DNA from: JAEYXS01 sp943367715
GTDB lineage: Bacteria > Verrucomicrobiota > Verrucomicrobiia > Limisphaerales > JAEYXS01
Assembly (NCBI GenBank): GCA_943367715.1
Contig: CALRJY020000001.1
Span: forward strand, 186,001-250,000
Length of the DNA: 64,000 nucleotides
Direction of reading: 5' to 3'
Part shown: positions 33,066-41,174 of the stretch, one piece after another
How the letters are laid out: each line of letters begins with the position of its first letter
Position numbering within the stretch: position 1 is the stretch's first letter
Notes under the pieces: generated by a model
What the model was told of the DNA's origin: nothing
Database searches by the model: none
Seen by the model: only the letters and a program-made list of their open reading frames with translations
Made by a program: the position numbers and the translations under genes

Positions 33066-34490
33066 TCACTTGCTGCCCGCCTCAGGCTCATCGGCGCCAT
33101 CATCGCCCGCCTGATCGAGACTGATGTTCAGCCGCTGCATGCGGTAACGTAGCGCGTGACGGCTCATCTTCAACTGTTCCGCCGAACGGGAAAGACTATA
33201 GCGGTTTTGCTCGATGGTGGTAAGTATGAGTTTTTTCTCGTAGTCGGCCAGCGCGTCATCGAGCGATTGGGCGATGGGCAGGCGGGGGCTTTCGCCCTTC
33301 TGGAGGCGGTTCTCCAGGTGAAAGTCGGGCAGGCTGGTCCCTTGAACTTCGGCGGTGCCTTCCAGGATGACGGCACGCTCGATCACGTTCCGGAGTTCAC
33401 GGACATTGCCAGGCCAGTGATGGGAGAGAAGCTGGTTTTCAGCGTGCTTGGACAGGCGCGAGACGTGCTTGCCCATGATCTGGTTGAAATGTTTCAGGAA
33501 ATGTTCAGCCAGCAAAAGGATGTCACGGCCGCGCTCGCGCAACGGGGTGGGGCGGAACTGGACGACGTTCAGGCGGTGGTACAGGTCCTCGCGAAAATGG
33601 CCGTCTTCGATCGCTTTGATGACATCGCGATTGGTCGCGGCGATGAGGCGGACGTCTACCTTGTGCTCATCATTGCCACCCACGCGGGTGAAGGTGCCGT
33701 CTTCCAGGAAACGCAGAAGCTTGGCCTGGAGCGGGCGGCTCATGTCGCCGATCTCATCCAGGAAAATGGTGCCGCCATGGGCTTCTTCCACGCGGCCGAT
33801 CTTCTGCCGGAGCGCACCAGTGAAGGCGCCTTTCTCATGGCCGAAGAGTTCACTCTCCAAAAGCATCTCGGGAATGGCGGCGCAATTGATGCGCACATAG
33901 TTCTTGCGAGTGCGCTGGCTGAGGCTGTGCATGGCCCCGGCGATGAGTTCCTTGCCGGTGCCGCTTTCGCCGAGGATGAGGACGGTGGCATTGGTCGGGG
34001 CCACGGTGCTGATGAGCTGCCGAAGTTCCTTCATGCGCGGCGACTCACCGATGATGTCATCGAGGCGGTAGGTCTCCGAACTGCGCGAGCGGAGGGTTTC
34101 GTTTTCCTTGAGCAGTTCGTGACGTTCGCCACAGCGTTCCACGATGTGCAAGAGCTCTTCGGGGGCGAAGGGCTTGGCCAGATAATCCATGGCACCGGCC
34201 TTGATCGCTTCCACGGCAAGCTTGGTGGTGGTGTAGGCGGTGATCATCACGATGGGGAGCAGGGGCCAGCGGGCTTTGGCCTTGCCGAGGAAATCGTAGC
34301 CGCTCATGCCGCCGAGGCGGGCATCGGTGATGATCATCAGATACTCGGAAGCATCGAGGCGGCGGAGGGCTTCCTCGGCGGAATCGACGCAGACGACACC
34401 ATAGGCCTCTTCTTCGAGAATCGTTTGCAGGGAGGCCCGCATGTTCTTCTCGTCGTCGACCACCAGAATGGGGGGCAATGTACGGCTCAT
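33066..34490 (-). CDS. NtrC-family sigma-54-dependent response regulator
   Basis: 474 residues. The receiver domain (1-125) has acidic pocket DDE (12-14) and phospho-acceptor Asp56 (IITDARLGG). The AAA+ domain (about 150-390) has Walker A GESGTGKE, the sigma-54 contact loop GAFTGA and GTIFLDEIGD. The C-terminal Fis-type helix-turn-helix is SLSRSAEQLKMSRHALRYRM. It is therefore an activator of sigma-54 promoters. Its start overlaps the histidine kinase stop by 4 bases. The target genes are unknown; the operon position suggests envelope or hopanoid control. Confidence 0.93.
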   Translation of the reverse strand: MSRTLPPILVVDDEKNMRASLQTILEEEAYGVVCVDSAEEALRRLDASEYLMIITDARLGGMSGYDFLGKAKARWPLLPIVMITAYTTTKLAVEAIKAGAMDYLAKPFAPEELLHIVERCGERHELLKENETLRSRSSETYRLDDIIGESPRMKELRQLISTVAPTNATVLILGESGTGKELIAGAMHSLSQRTRKNYVRINCAAIPEMLLESELFGHEKGAFTGALRQKIGRVEEAHGGTIFLDEIGDMSRPLQAKLLRFLEDGTFTRVGGNDEHKVDVRLIAATNRDVIKAIEDGHFREDLYHRLNVVQFRPTPLRERGRDILLLAEHFLKHFNQIMGKHVSRLSKHAENQLLSHHWPGNVRELRNVIERAVILEGTAEVQGTSLPDFHLENRLQKGESPRLPIAQSLDDALADYEKKLILTTIEQNRYSLSRSAEQLKMSRHALRYRMQRLNISLDQAGDDGADEPEAGSK

Positions 34491-35893
34491 CGATTGATAC
34501 GCATCATGGTTCTTGCCGGGAGATTTAAGATGAACTTGGCTCCTTGTCCAATCTCCGATTCTACGGTCAGGGTGCCGCCGTATATCTCCACATTTTGTCG
34601 GGCGATGGCCAATCCGAGGCCGGAACCCTTTTCCTTGGTGGTGAAATAGGCTTCAAAAATCTTCACGATCTTCTCCGGAGGAATCCCCGGTCCGCTGTCC
34701 TCGAAGGTGATGACGACGGTGTAATTCTGGGCGTTCCGCGCCATGATCTTGATGCGGCCTTCACCATGCATGGCTTCGCGGGCGTTGGTGAGGAGATTCA
34801 CGAAGACCTCGGAGAGATGGCGTTGCTGCATCTGCAAAGACAGCAAGTCGAAGTCGAAATCCTTCACCACCTTGATCTTTTCGTGGGTGCCTTTGGGAAA
34901 GACGGAGTCAACGGCCCGGTTCAGCTCTTCGATGACGTTGAGCTTTTCCACCTTGCCCTCGGCGAGTTGGGCGTAGCCCATCAGCTCGGTGATGATGCGG
35001 TCGGCGCGTTCTACCTCGTCGCGGATGATCTGGATCTGTTGCAGAGCGGATTTTTTACCCTCGGCGGCCATGCTTTTCTGCAGGGAGTAGGAGGCGTTGG
35101 TGATGATGGCCAGCGGGTTTTTGATCTGATGGGCGATCTCGGCGGCGACGCGGCCGGCGGATTGCAACTGTTCCTGGCGCAGCAGATGTTCGCGCAGGTC
35201 CTCCTCCACCTGGCGCTGCCGGTCGAAAAGGATTTGCACGCCGTAACAGCAGGCCATGACGAGCAGCATGAGGAAGACGCGGATGACGTAGGGTTGATAA
35301 GTGTAGCCGCCCATGAGGCGGGCGTTGCGCAATTGGGTGTCGGTGAGGCCGAACTGAGGTTCGATGTCGAAAGTGATGGAGGTCTTGTCGATGACGGCGG
35401 CCACGACGTAACAGACGATCAGGAGGATGTTCAGGCTGAGCTGCCAGGAGGCATCGGGCAGGCTGACGGAATTCCGGATGATGAGCGCGAGGAAAACCCA
35501 ATAGGCGTAAGTATTCAGACCGCCGGTGAGCATGGTGCACATGGCGAGGATGAGGGCATCCAGCAGGTTGTTGGAGAAGACGACCCACTGGATCACGCGG
35601 GGACGGTATCGCTGGTGCCGGATGAGCACGTAAGCGGCGCCGCAGTTGAAGAGCAGGTAGGCGATGAGGATGAGCCGGATGCTCTCAATCTGAAAGCCGC
35701 CTTCACCCAATGTCTTCACGCCTTCAAACTCACCGGAGAAAAAGAGGAAGTAGAAAACCAGGGAGATCAGGATGGCCTTCACGGGGAGGACGACGTTCTC
35801 CTCCATGAAGCCGATGCGACGCGACTGCTCCTGAGGATCAACCGGCGGGCTGATCAACACACTGGTGAAGTCTTTGAGCGTCTTGAATCTCAT
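34487..35893 (-). CDS. Membrane sensor histidine kinase
   Basis: 468 residues. Six hydrophobic helices (residues about 35-225) form the sensor, with no large periplasmic domain. A short coiled linker follows, then HisKA with phospho-acceptor His255 (AEIAHQIKNPLAI) and an HATPase_c domain (NLLTNAREAM, FEDSGPGIPPEKIVKIFEAYFTTKEKGSGLGLAIA). It is the cognate kinase of the overlapping NtrC-like regulator. The membrane-embedded sensor suggests detection of a lipid or membrane state. It lies 22 bases downstream of coaC on the same strand. Confidence 0.92.
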   Translation of the reverse strand: MRFKTLKDFTSVLISPPVDPQEQSRRIGFMEENVVLPVKAILISLVFYFLFFSGEFEGVKTLGEGGFQIESIRLILIAYLLFNCGAAYVLIRHQRYRPRVIQWVVFSNNLLDALILAMCTMLTGGLNTYAYWVFLALIIRNSVSLPDASWQLSLNILLIVCYVVAAVIDKTSITFDIEPQFGLTDTQLRNARLMGGYTYQPYVIRVFLMLLVMACCYGVQILFDRQRQVEEDLREHLLRQEQLQSAGRVAAEIAHQIKNPLAIITNASYSLQKSMAAEGKKSALQQIQIIRDEVERADRIITELMGYAQLAEGKVEKLNVIEELNRAVDSVFPKGTHEKIKVVKDFDFDLLSLQMQQRHLSEVFVNLLTNAREAMHGEGRIKIMARNAQNYTVVITFEDSGPGIPPEKIVKIFEAYFTTKEKGSGLGLAIARQNVEIYGGTLTVESEIGQGAKFILNLPARTMMRINR

Positions 35894-35915
35894 GCCCGGT
35901 GGGACGGCGCGATCC

Positions 35916-36470
35916 TTAACTGAGGCCGGTCAACTCCCGTGCCTTGTCGCAAATCTTATCAATCGGCCAGAGGCGGCCGATGCCTTCGTAGCCGCAGGAG
36001 AGCATGCCTTCATCCGGGCCGATGAAGTGCACGCCGCGTTCCTTCAAGGTCTTCACGTTCGCCTGCGTCGCGGGGTGGAGCCACATCTTGCCGTTCATGG
36101 CGGGGGCGATGAGGATGTCGGCCTTCGGATTGAGCGCGAGGGCGATGCAGCTCAGGGCATCATCGGCGAGGCCGTGGGCCATCTTGGCGAGGATGTTGGC
36201 GGTGGCGGGGGCGATGAGCAGGAGATCGGCTTCATCGGCCAGGCGGATGTGGCTGGGCTTCCAGCCTTCCTCTTCATCGTAAAGATCGGTCACCACGGGT
36301 TTGCGGGTGAGCGTCTTGAAGGGCAGGGGGGTGACGAAGCGTTGGGCATCGGCGGTCATGACCACGTTCACCTCGGCACCGGCCTTGGTGAGGAGGCTGG
36401 CGAGGTCCACGGCCCGATGGGCGGCGATGGAACCGGTGACGCCCAAGACGATGTTCTTCGGTTTGCTCAT
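35916..36470 (-). CDS. coaC: Phosphopantothenoylcysteine decarboxylase (CoaC-type flavoprotein)
   Basis: 184 residues, equal to the N-terminal half of bacterial CoaBC. The flavoprotein start is NIVLGVTGSIAAHRAVDLAS. The catalytic His74 is in KPSHIRLADEADLLLIAPAT, the substrate loop in PAMNGKMWLHPATQ and the active-site Cys159 in LSCGYEGIGRL. CoaB (ligase half) is absent, so coaB must be elsewhere, as in some other phyla. It overlaps gmk by 4 bases, in the common yicC-gmk-coaBC order. Confidence 0.88.
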   Translation of the reverse strand: MSKPKNIVLGVTGSIAAHRAVDLASLLTKAGAEVNVVMTADAQRFVTPLPFKTLTRKPVVTDLYDEEEGWKPSHIRLADEADLLLIAPATANILAKMAHGLADDALSCIALALNPKADILIAPAMNGKMWLHPATQANVKTLKERGVHFIGPDEGMLSCGYEGIGRLWPIDKICDKARELTGLS

Positions 36471-37105
36471 GATGAGGCTTTCAATTCAGGTGGCAGAGGC
36501 AGCCGCTTGGTGCGACGGCGCTCGGCGTGGACAATCTCTTCGAGCGCGGCCAAGTCTTTTTCGCGCGTTTCGCTAAGGAGAAGATAGTCGAAGTGCGGCG
36601 CTTGTTCGAGTTCGCGCGTGGCTTCTTGCAGGCGACGGGCGAGGACTTCGGGTGTTTCGGTGCCGCGACCGTTGAGGCGGAGTTCCAGTTCTTTTCGGGA
36701 AGGAGGGGTGAGAAAGACGGTGACCAAGGCGCGGGCGATCTCGGAGTCGGTCTGGGCGAGCTTGCGGATGGAGGCGGCGCCTTGGACGTCGATGGTGAGC
36801 AAGACGTCCTGACCGGCGCGCAGTTTATCGAGCACGGCACTTTTCAAGGTGCCGTAGCGATTGACGTAAACGTCGGCGTATTCGAGGAATTCACCGGCAG
36901 CCACGCGGCGGTTGAACTCTTCCATGCTGAAAAAGAAATAATGCACCCCGTGCTGTTCACCGGGACGTGGTTGACGTGTGGTGCAGGTGACCACACGGAT
37001 GATGTCCTTGCGCTTGAGCAGCAGGTTATCACCCAAGGTCGTCTTGCCCGCGCCGGAGGGGGCGGAGAGGACGATCAGCAGTGCTGGTGATGTGTTCTGG
37101 GCCAT
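36467..37105 (-). CDS. gmk: Guanylate kinase
   Basis: 212 residues. The P-loop SAPSGAGKTTLGDNLL is near residue 15. The GMP-binding region is TCTTRQPRPGEQHGVHYFF, and the lid holds VFLTPPSRKELELRLNGRGTE. It phosphorylates GMP to GDP in the cytoplasm. The start is 4 bases after the yicC stop and the stop overlaps the coaC start. The yicC-gmk pairing is widespread. Confidence 0.94.
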   Translation of the reverse strand: MAQNTSPALLIVLSAPSGAGKTTLGDNLLLKRKDIIRVVTCTTRQPRPGEQHGVHYFFFSMEEFNRRVAAGEFLEYADVYVNRYGTLKSAVLDKLRAGQDVLLTIDVQGAASIRKLAQTDSEIARALVTVFLTPPSRKELELRLNGRGTETPEVLARRLQEATRELEQAPHFDYLLLSETREKDLAALEEIVHAERRRTKRLPLPPELKASS

Positions 37106-37109
37106 ACGA

Positions 37110-37994
37110 CTATTCGATGTTCTGGACCTGTTCGCGGAAGCGTTCCAGCTCGGCCTTGATGACCACGACGTCGCGGGCGATCTCGGCGTCGTTGGCCTTG
37201 GAGCCGATGGTGTTCACCTCGCGGTTCATTTCTTGCGAAAGGAAATCGAGGGTGCGGCCGATGGGTTCCTTGGATTTCAGGCATTCCTCGAACTGGCCGA
37301 AGTGGCTGTTCAAACGGGTCAATTCCTCGGAGATGTCCGAGCGGTCGGCGAAATAGACGACTTCTTTGATGAGGCGTTCGTCTTCCACTTGGGGGAGATC
37401 GAGTCCAGCGCTCTTGATGCGTTGCTGCAATTGTTCGCGGTAACGGACCTGCACTTCGGGAGCGCGCTTGGCGATGCGTTGCACGGCGGACTTGATCTCC
37501 TTCATGCGGCTGACGAGGTCTTTTTCCAACGATTTGCCTTCGCGCTCGCGCATTTTGAGCATCTCGGCGAGAGCTTGCTGGAGGGCCTTGTGGAGATCGG
37601 CCCAATAGTCCTCGGCATCGGATTCGTCTTCACCGGCTTGCATGACGCCGGGGGCGCGCAGGAGCATGTCCAGGGTGACTTCGCTGCTGGCCAGTTTCAG
37701 ATCTTTGGCGAGGCGCTTGAATTCTTTCACGTACGCCTTGGCGAGGTCTTCGTTCAGGCGGAGCTGGCTGGCGGCCTTGTCTTTGGCGGCATGAAGGGCG
37801 ACGCGAACGACGACGCGGCCGCGGGAGATGCTGCGGTTCACTTCATCGCGCACCTGGGCTTCGAGCGGCTCCAGATTGCGCGGCAAGGTCACGGCGATGT
37901 CCGTCTGCTTCCGGTTCACGGAGCTGGCTTCCACGGAGAACTTGTATCCATTTTGAGCGCATTCGCCACGCCCGTAGCCCGTCATTGATTTCAT
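37110..37994 (-). CDS. yicC: YicC-family endoribonuclease
   Basis: 294 residues, usual family length. It starts with the signature MKSMTGYGRGE and ends with the conserved block QEMNREVNTIGSKANDAEIARDVVVIKAELERFREQVQNIE. In Escherichia coli YicC is an endoribonuclease acting in small-RNA turnover. It is the first gene of the leftward run that continues through gmk, coaC, the two-component pair and the hopanoid genes. Confidence 0.93.
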   Translation of the reverse strand: MKSMTGYGRGECAQNGYKFSVEASSVNRKQTDIAVTLPRNLEPLEAQVRDEVNRSISRGRVVVRVALHAAKDKAASQLRLNEDLAKAYVKEFKRLAKDLKLASSEVTLDMLLRAPGVMQAGEDESDAEDYWADLHKALQQALAEMLKMREREGKSLEKDLVSRMKEIKSAVQRIAKRAPEVQVRYREQLQQRIKSAGLDLPQVEDERLIKEVVYFADRSDISEELTRLNSHFGQFEECLKSKEPIGRTLDFLSQEMNREVNTIGSKANDAEIARDVVVIKAELERFREQVQNIE

Positions 37995-38045
37995 TATTCA
38001 GGGGATTATGGGGGAGGGCGGGGGGAAAGTCGAAATGAAACCGGG

Positions 38046-38345
38046 GCCGGTTGCACCGGCGGGTCAATAATGAAGAAGACACGAATTTCACGAATGGGCA
38101 CGAATTGGGGAAGGGAGGGGTAAACATCGGACAGCGAGTGGGAAGGGATTAACCGCAGATTCACGCAGATAGGCGCAGATGGGGAAGGAAAGGAATTAGT
38201 AAACCACAGATGAACACAGATTCAAATAGATGGGGAAAGGCGAGTTAACCGCGAAATACTCGAAATACACGAACACTGAAGCCGGTTGCACCAGCGGGCC
38301 AATGGTTGGGAATCAGTGAACACTGGTTGCACCAGTGGCCAATAC
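38046..38345. repeat. Cluster of short repeat families between yicC and the esterase
   Basis: The gap 37995-38455 has no gene but many repeats. GGTTGCACC hairpins lie at 38046-38071, 38281-38307 and 38321-38345. ACGAAT words recur every 10-11 bases at 38079-38108. GCAGAT words recur every 10 bases at 38151-38180. CACAGAT/ATAGAT words lie at 38202-38231 and CGAAA words at 38249-38275. Then come AACAGCGAACAGCGAGAG (38350-38367, also near 39910) and a CGCTGAGGACAG...GCCCTACCA unit (38410-38434, also at 44790-44815). Confidence 0.65.
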
Positions 38346-38455
38346 GCCCAACAGCGAACAGCGAGAGAAGGAAGTTAGAGCCTCGTTCCTCGGCTGGGGA
38401 GGGGTGGCCCGCTGAGGACAGACAGGCCCTACCATCCGCTGACAACTCGGAAATC

Positions 38456-39757
38456 TCAGCGGGTGCCCTTTAGGTGGCGGTCGGCGAAGGTGAGGTATTG
38501 TTCCCAATCGTACTGCGTGATGTCGTGCGTGCCGGTGCGGAGGTGGTAGCGGATGGTTTCGCCGATGGGGTGATCGGGTTTCGGCCACTCGAAGGTGCCG
38601 AGGGCGCGGCGACCGAATAGTTGATAGACGGGTGCGGCGTGGGCGGTGCTGAGGAATTCGCCTTTGGGATCGGCCAGTTCATCTTCGGTGGCGCTGGCGA
38701 CGTAGAGGGGGCGGGGGGCGATGAGGGCGAGGAGTGTGTGTTGATCGAAGGGGAGGGCTTGGGGGCGGTCGATGTAGTCGCGAAATTTGTCGCAGTAGCG
38801 CCAGGAGGCGTGGGCGAGGGAGTAGGCGATGTTCTCACCGAAGTTGCGCCGGGCCAAGGAGGCGCCGCCTTCGCCGCTGTTGTTCGAGATGACGAGGGCG
38901 AAGCGATCGTCTTGTGCGCCTGCCCACAGGGTCGCCTTGCCATGGCGAGAGTGGCCGAAGACCGCGACGTTGCGCGCGTCCACGGTGGGGACCGTTTCGA
39001 GGTAATCGAGGGCGCGGCTCAGGCCCCACGCCCAGGCGCCGAGGGCGCCCCATTCGTCGGACTTGCGTTCGGTGCGGTTGGCGAGTTTGAGAGCGTAGCC
39101 GCGGATGCCGTCGCGCCAGCCTTCGAGATGGTCGGGTTCGACGTCGCCATAGTAAAAGGTGGCGACGGCGTAGCCGCGTTTCAGGGCGAGTTCCAGGGGC
39201 CAGCGGGAAGCGTGCACGCCGCGTGTCGCTTCGGTGGCGCGGTTGTTCACGATGCCCATGTCGGCGGAGGGACGCATCCACTGATTCGAGAGCGGGATGG
39301 TGGGATCTTTTTCCAGGCTGGCGTTGCCGAAGTAATTTAGACCTAGAAAAACGGGGGCGGGTTTTTTCGCGGCGTTGGGCACGTAGAGCATCAGGTGGAT
39401 CGGCGGGGCGATGGGGTCATCGAAGAAGCGGAGGGTGACCAAGGTACGGGTGGCGAGGCCGCCCACGGCGTCGTTGCGCGTGGCGGTGGTTTCCGCGCGG
39501 AGTTTGACGGGGAGCTTGGGCGTGTGGCCATACATGAGGTCGCGGAAATCTTGCAGGATCTCACCGCGACGGAGGGTGTTCCATTCGTTGGTGGTGGTGA
39601 TGCGGTGGCCGTCACGGGCGAGCAAGGGATCGGGCAAGGTGTAGGGGATGACTTTGGTTTCGTCGTAGTTGCGGCCGTGGGAGGGGGACTCGGCGGCGTG
39701 GGTGAGGAAGGGGAGGAGCAGGGTGAGGAGTAGGGGCAATGTGCGTGAAAGGTTCAT
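38456..39757 (-). CDS. Secreted CE15-like glucuronoyl esterase / acetyl-xylan esterase-type hydrolase
   Basis: 433 residues with a signal peptide (MNLSRTLPLLLTLLLPFLTHA). It is an alpha/beta-hydrolase with nucleophile motif GHSRHGK. The CE15 consensus is GCSRxGK, so a Cys is replaced by His here. Conserved surroundings include SNNSGEGGASLARRNFGENI and FDQHTLLALIAPRPLYVASATEDELADP, and a late catalytic His. It probably cleaves lignin-glucuronoxylan or related esters outside the cell. The start at 39757 fits the signal peptide; the frame is open further upstream. Confidence 0.82.
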   Translation of the reverse strand: MNLSRTLPLLLTLLLPFLTHAAESPSHGRNYDETKVIPYTLPDPLLARDGHRITTTNEWNTLRRGEILQDFRDLMYGHTPKLPVKLRAETTATRNDAVGGLATRTLVTLRFFDDPIAPPIHLMLYVPNAAKKPAPVFLGLNYFGNASLEKDPTIPLSNQWMRPSADMGIVNNRATEATRGVHASRWPLELALKRGYAVATFYYGDVEPDHLEGWRDGIRGYALKLANRTERKSDEWGALGAWAWGLSRALDYLETVPTVDARNVAVFGHSRHGKATLWAGAQDDRFALVISNNSGEGGASLARRNFGENIAYSLAHASWRYCDKFRDYIDRPQALPFDQHTLLALIAPRPLYVASATEDELADPKGEFLSTAHAAPVYQLFGRRALGTFEWPKPDHPIGETIRYHLRTGTHDITQYDWEQYLTFADRHLKGTR

Positions 39758-40244
39758 GGGAGCGTGCGTGAGGATTAGTGTCCTCTTGGGGGGTGATAGC
39801 GTCAAGCTTGGGGCAGGGCTCGGGACGGAGGGAGTTAACCGCGAACAACGCGAAACACGCGAAAAGAGGACGGGGAATGGGGAAACATTCGAACGCGAAC
39901 GCCCAACATCGAACAGCGAGAGAAGGGAGTGCTGAGGAGGAGAAGGGCTAGGCGAGGTGGGCTGTGAAATTTTTTTGAACCTAGCTTAACTAGCGTACCC
40001 GCTGCGGCTGGTTTCTTGGGGAAACACAGCCGCGTTCCAAGGGCGGGCGTCACGCGCTCCGTTTGCGCCAGCACTGGTTGAGGGAAATCTGCTTTTGCGA
40101 TTGACCGTTCACGCTAATAGGTGACCATTTCGGGGCACGAATCAAAGGAAGCAATGCTGTGAAGAATACAATCATCCTTAACTTAGGTCAGGGCATTTGT
40201 TTCCTGGTGCGCAGGTTTTTTAATAGGTGAGGAATTCCATTGTG
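39758..40244. other. Intergenic region with repeat remnants
   Basis: No gene is seen. It contains AACCGCGAACAACGCGAAACACGCGAAA (period-9/10 words, 39838-39866) and CATCGAACAGCGAGAG (39906-39921), which is shared with 38.35 kb. A REP-like hairpin, GCGGCTG...CAGCCGC plus GTTCC, lies at 40004-40038, and GCGTCACGC plus GCTCC follows at 40047-40060. Confidence 0.4.
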
Positions 40245-40808
40245 ATGAGAAACCGGTTCTTAATGATTGTTTTAGCGATCGGGGTTTTGGCGCTTTTTGG
40301 TGGTAGAATGCTGTTCTTGAAGAACGCAGAGGAAGGTATTCTGAATTTAAAGAAAAGGGCGGAAGCCGGAGAAGCGGAGGCGCTCTATGAATTGGGGTCT
40401 CTTTATCGTACGGGAAAAGGTGTTGAAAAAGATCAAGCAAAGGCAATCGCCAGCTTTGAGCGTGCTGCCAAACTGGGAAACCGAGATGCTCAAACTGCGA
40501 TGGCTTCTAGCCACTTATTTGGTGTCGGTGTTCCTGTTGATGATGAGAAAGCACTCCAATGGCTCAAACTGGCTGCTGAGCGCGGAGAGCGTGGTGCTCA
40601 GTTTTATCTTGGACAATATCACGCCTATCGAGCCACCAATTTAGATTTGGTCGAAGGCTGTAAATGGTTTTTGCTCTCAGAAAGAGGTGGGTTCGATTCA
40701 CATGAAGAGCTCCAACGTATCCGCACCAAACTGAGCGCATCGGAAATCACACAAGCCACCAAACTGGCGGATGATTTCAAAGCTTCAAAGAATGGCCAAC
40801 GGAATTAA
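40245..40808 (+). CDS. Sel1-repeat (TPR-like) protein with N-terminal membrane anchor
   Basis: 187 residues. One N-terminal hydrophobic segment (FLMIVLAIGVLALFGG) is an uncleaved anchor or signal. It is followed by about three Sel1-like repeats: AEALYELGSLYRTGKGVEKDQAKAIASFERAA, RDAQTAMASSHLFGVGVPVDDEKALQWLKLAA and RGAQFYLGQYHAYRATNLDLVEGCKWFLL. Such repeats mediate protein contacts at the envelope. The gene is AT-richer than its neighbours. The start at 40245 is preceded by GTGAGGAA; GTG at 40227 is in frame. Confidence 0.8.
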   Translation: MRNRFLMIVLAIGVLALFGGRMLFLKNAEEGILNLKKRAEAGEAEALYELGSLYRTGKGVEKDQAKAIASFERAAKLGNRDAQTAMASSHLFGVGVPVDDEKALQWLKLAAERGERGAQFYLGQYHAYRATNLDLVEGCKWFLLSERGGFDSHEELQRIRTKLSASEITQATKLADDFKASKNGQRN

Positions 40809-40851
40809 AAGGTTGCGGTGATTTGCGTTGGTAAGGTGAAGAAGATGAGAC

Positions 40852-41005
40852 GGGCTTACAGCCCTTAGGATCTCATGGGGGGTTCGTAACCTAGGGCGTT
40901 GGCCGAAGTTCGGCTTCCATCGGCTGTTATGAGGCCGGGCCTCCCCGACTTGGAGCCGGGGTAAACCACCGACAAATTGTCGGGGTAAATTGGCCTTTGG
41001 AGTTG
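40852..41005. repeat. Group of small hairpins (GGGCTTACAGCCC, GCCGAAGTTCGGC and others)
   Basis: GGGCTTACAGCCC (40852-40864) is followed by GCCGAAGTTCGGC plus TTCC (40902-40918). Next come CCCCGACTTGGAGCCGGGG and CCGACAAATTGTCGG, the last two both followed by GGTAAA. They lie between the Sel1 gene and the REP array, with no coding capacity in the stretch 40809-41160. Confidence 0.5.
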
Positions 41006-41174
41006 TTGGGTGGTTTGCAGTTGAGGGTTGAGGGAGTGACGGAGTTGCATAGCCGAGGGCCGAGGGGGCGGATTTCAAATTTTGAGGATTTCAGATTTCA
41101 AAAGGGGCAAGAGCTCAATTTCGGAATTGTGCTTCATTTTGATTTTCATAAGCGATTGGCCATTTGATGTTGAA

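Noticed and set aside
34544..35923. A 459-codon plus-strand frame opposite the histidine kinase
   Set aside because: It is the complement of a kinase with intact HisKA and HATPase motifs. The frame itself is Gly/Asp/Glu-rich with no recognisable domain.
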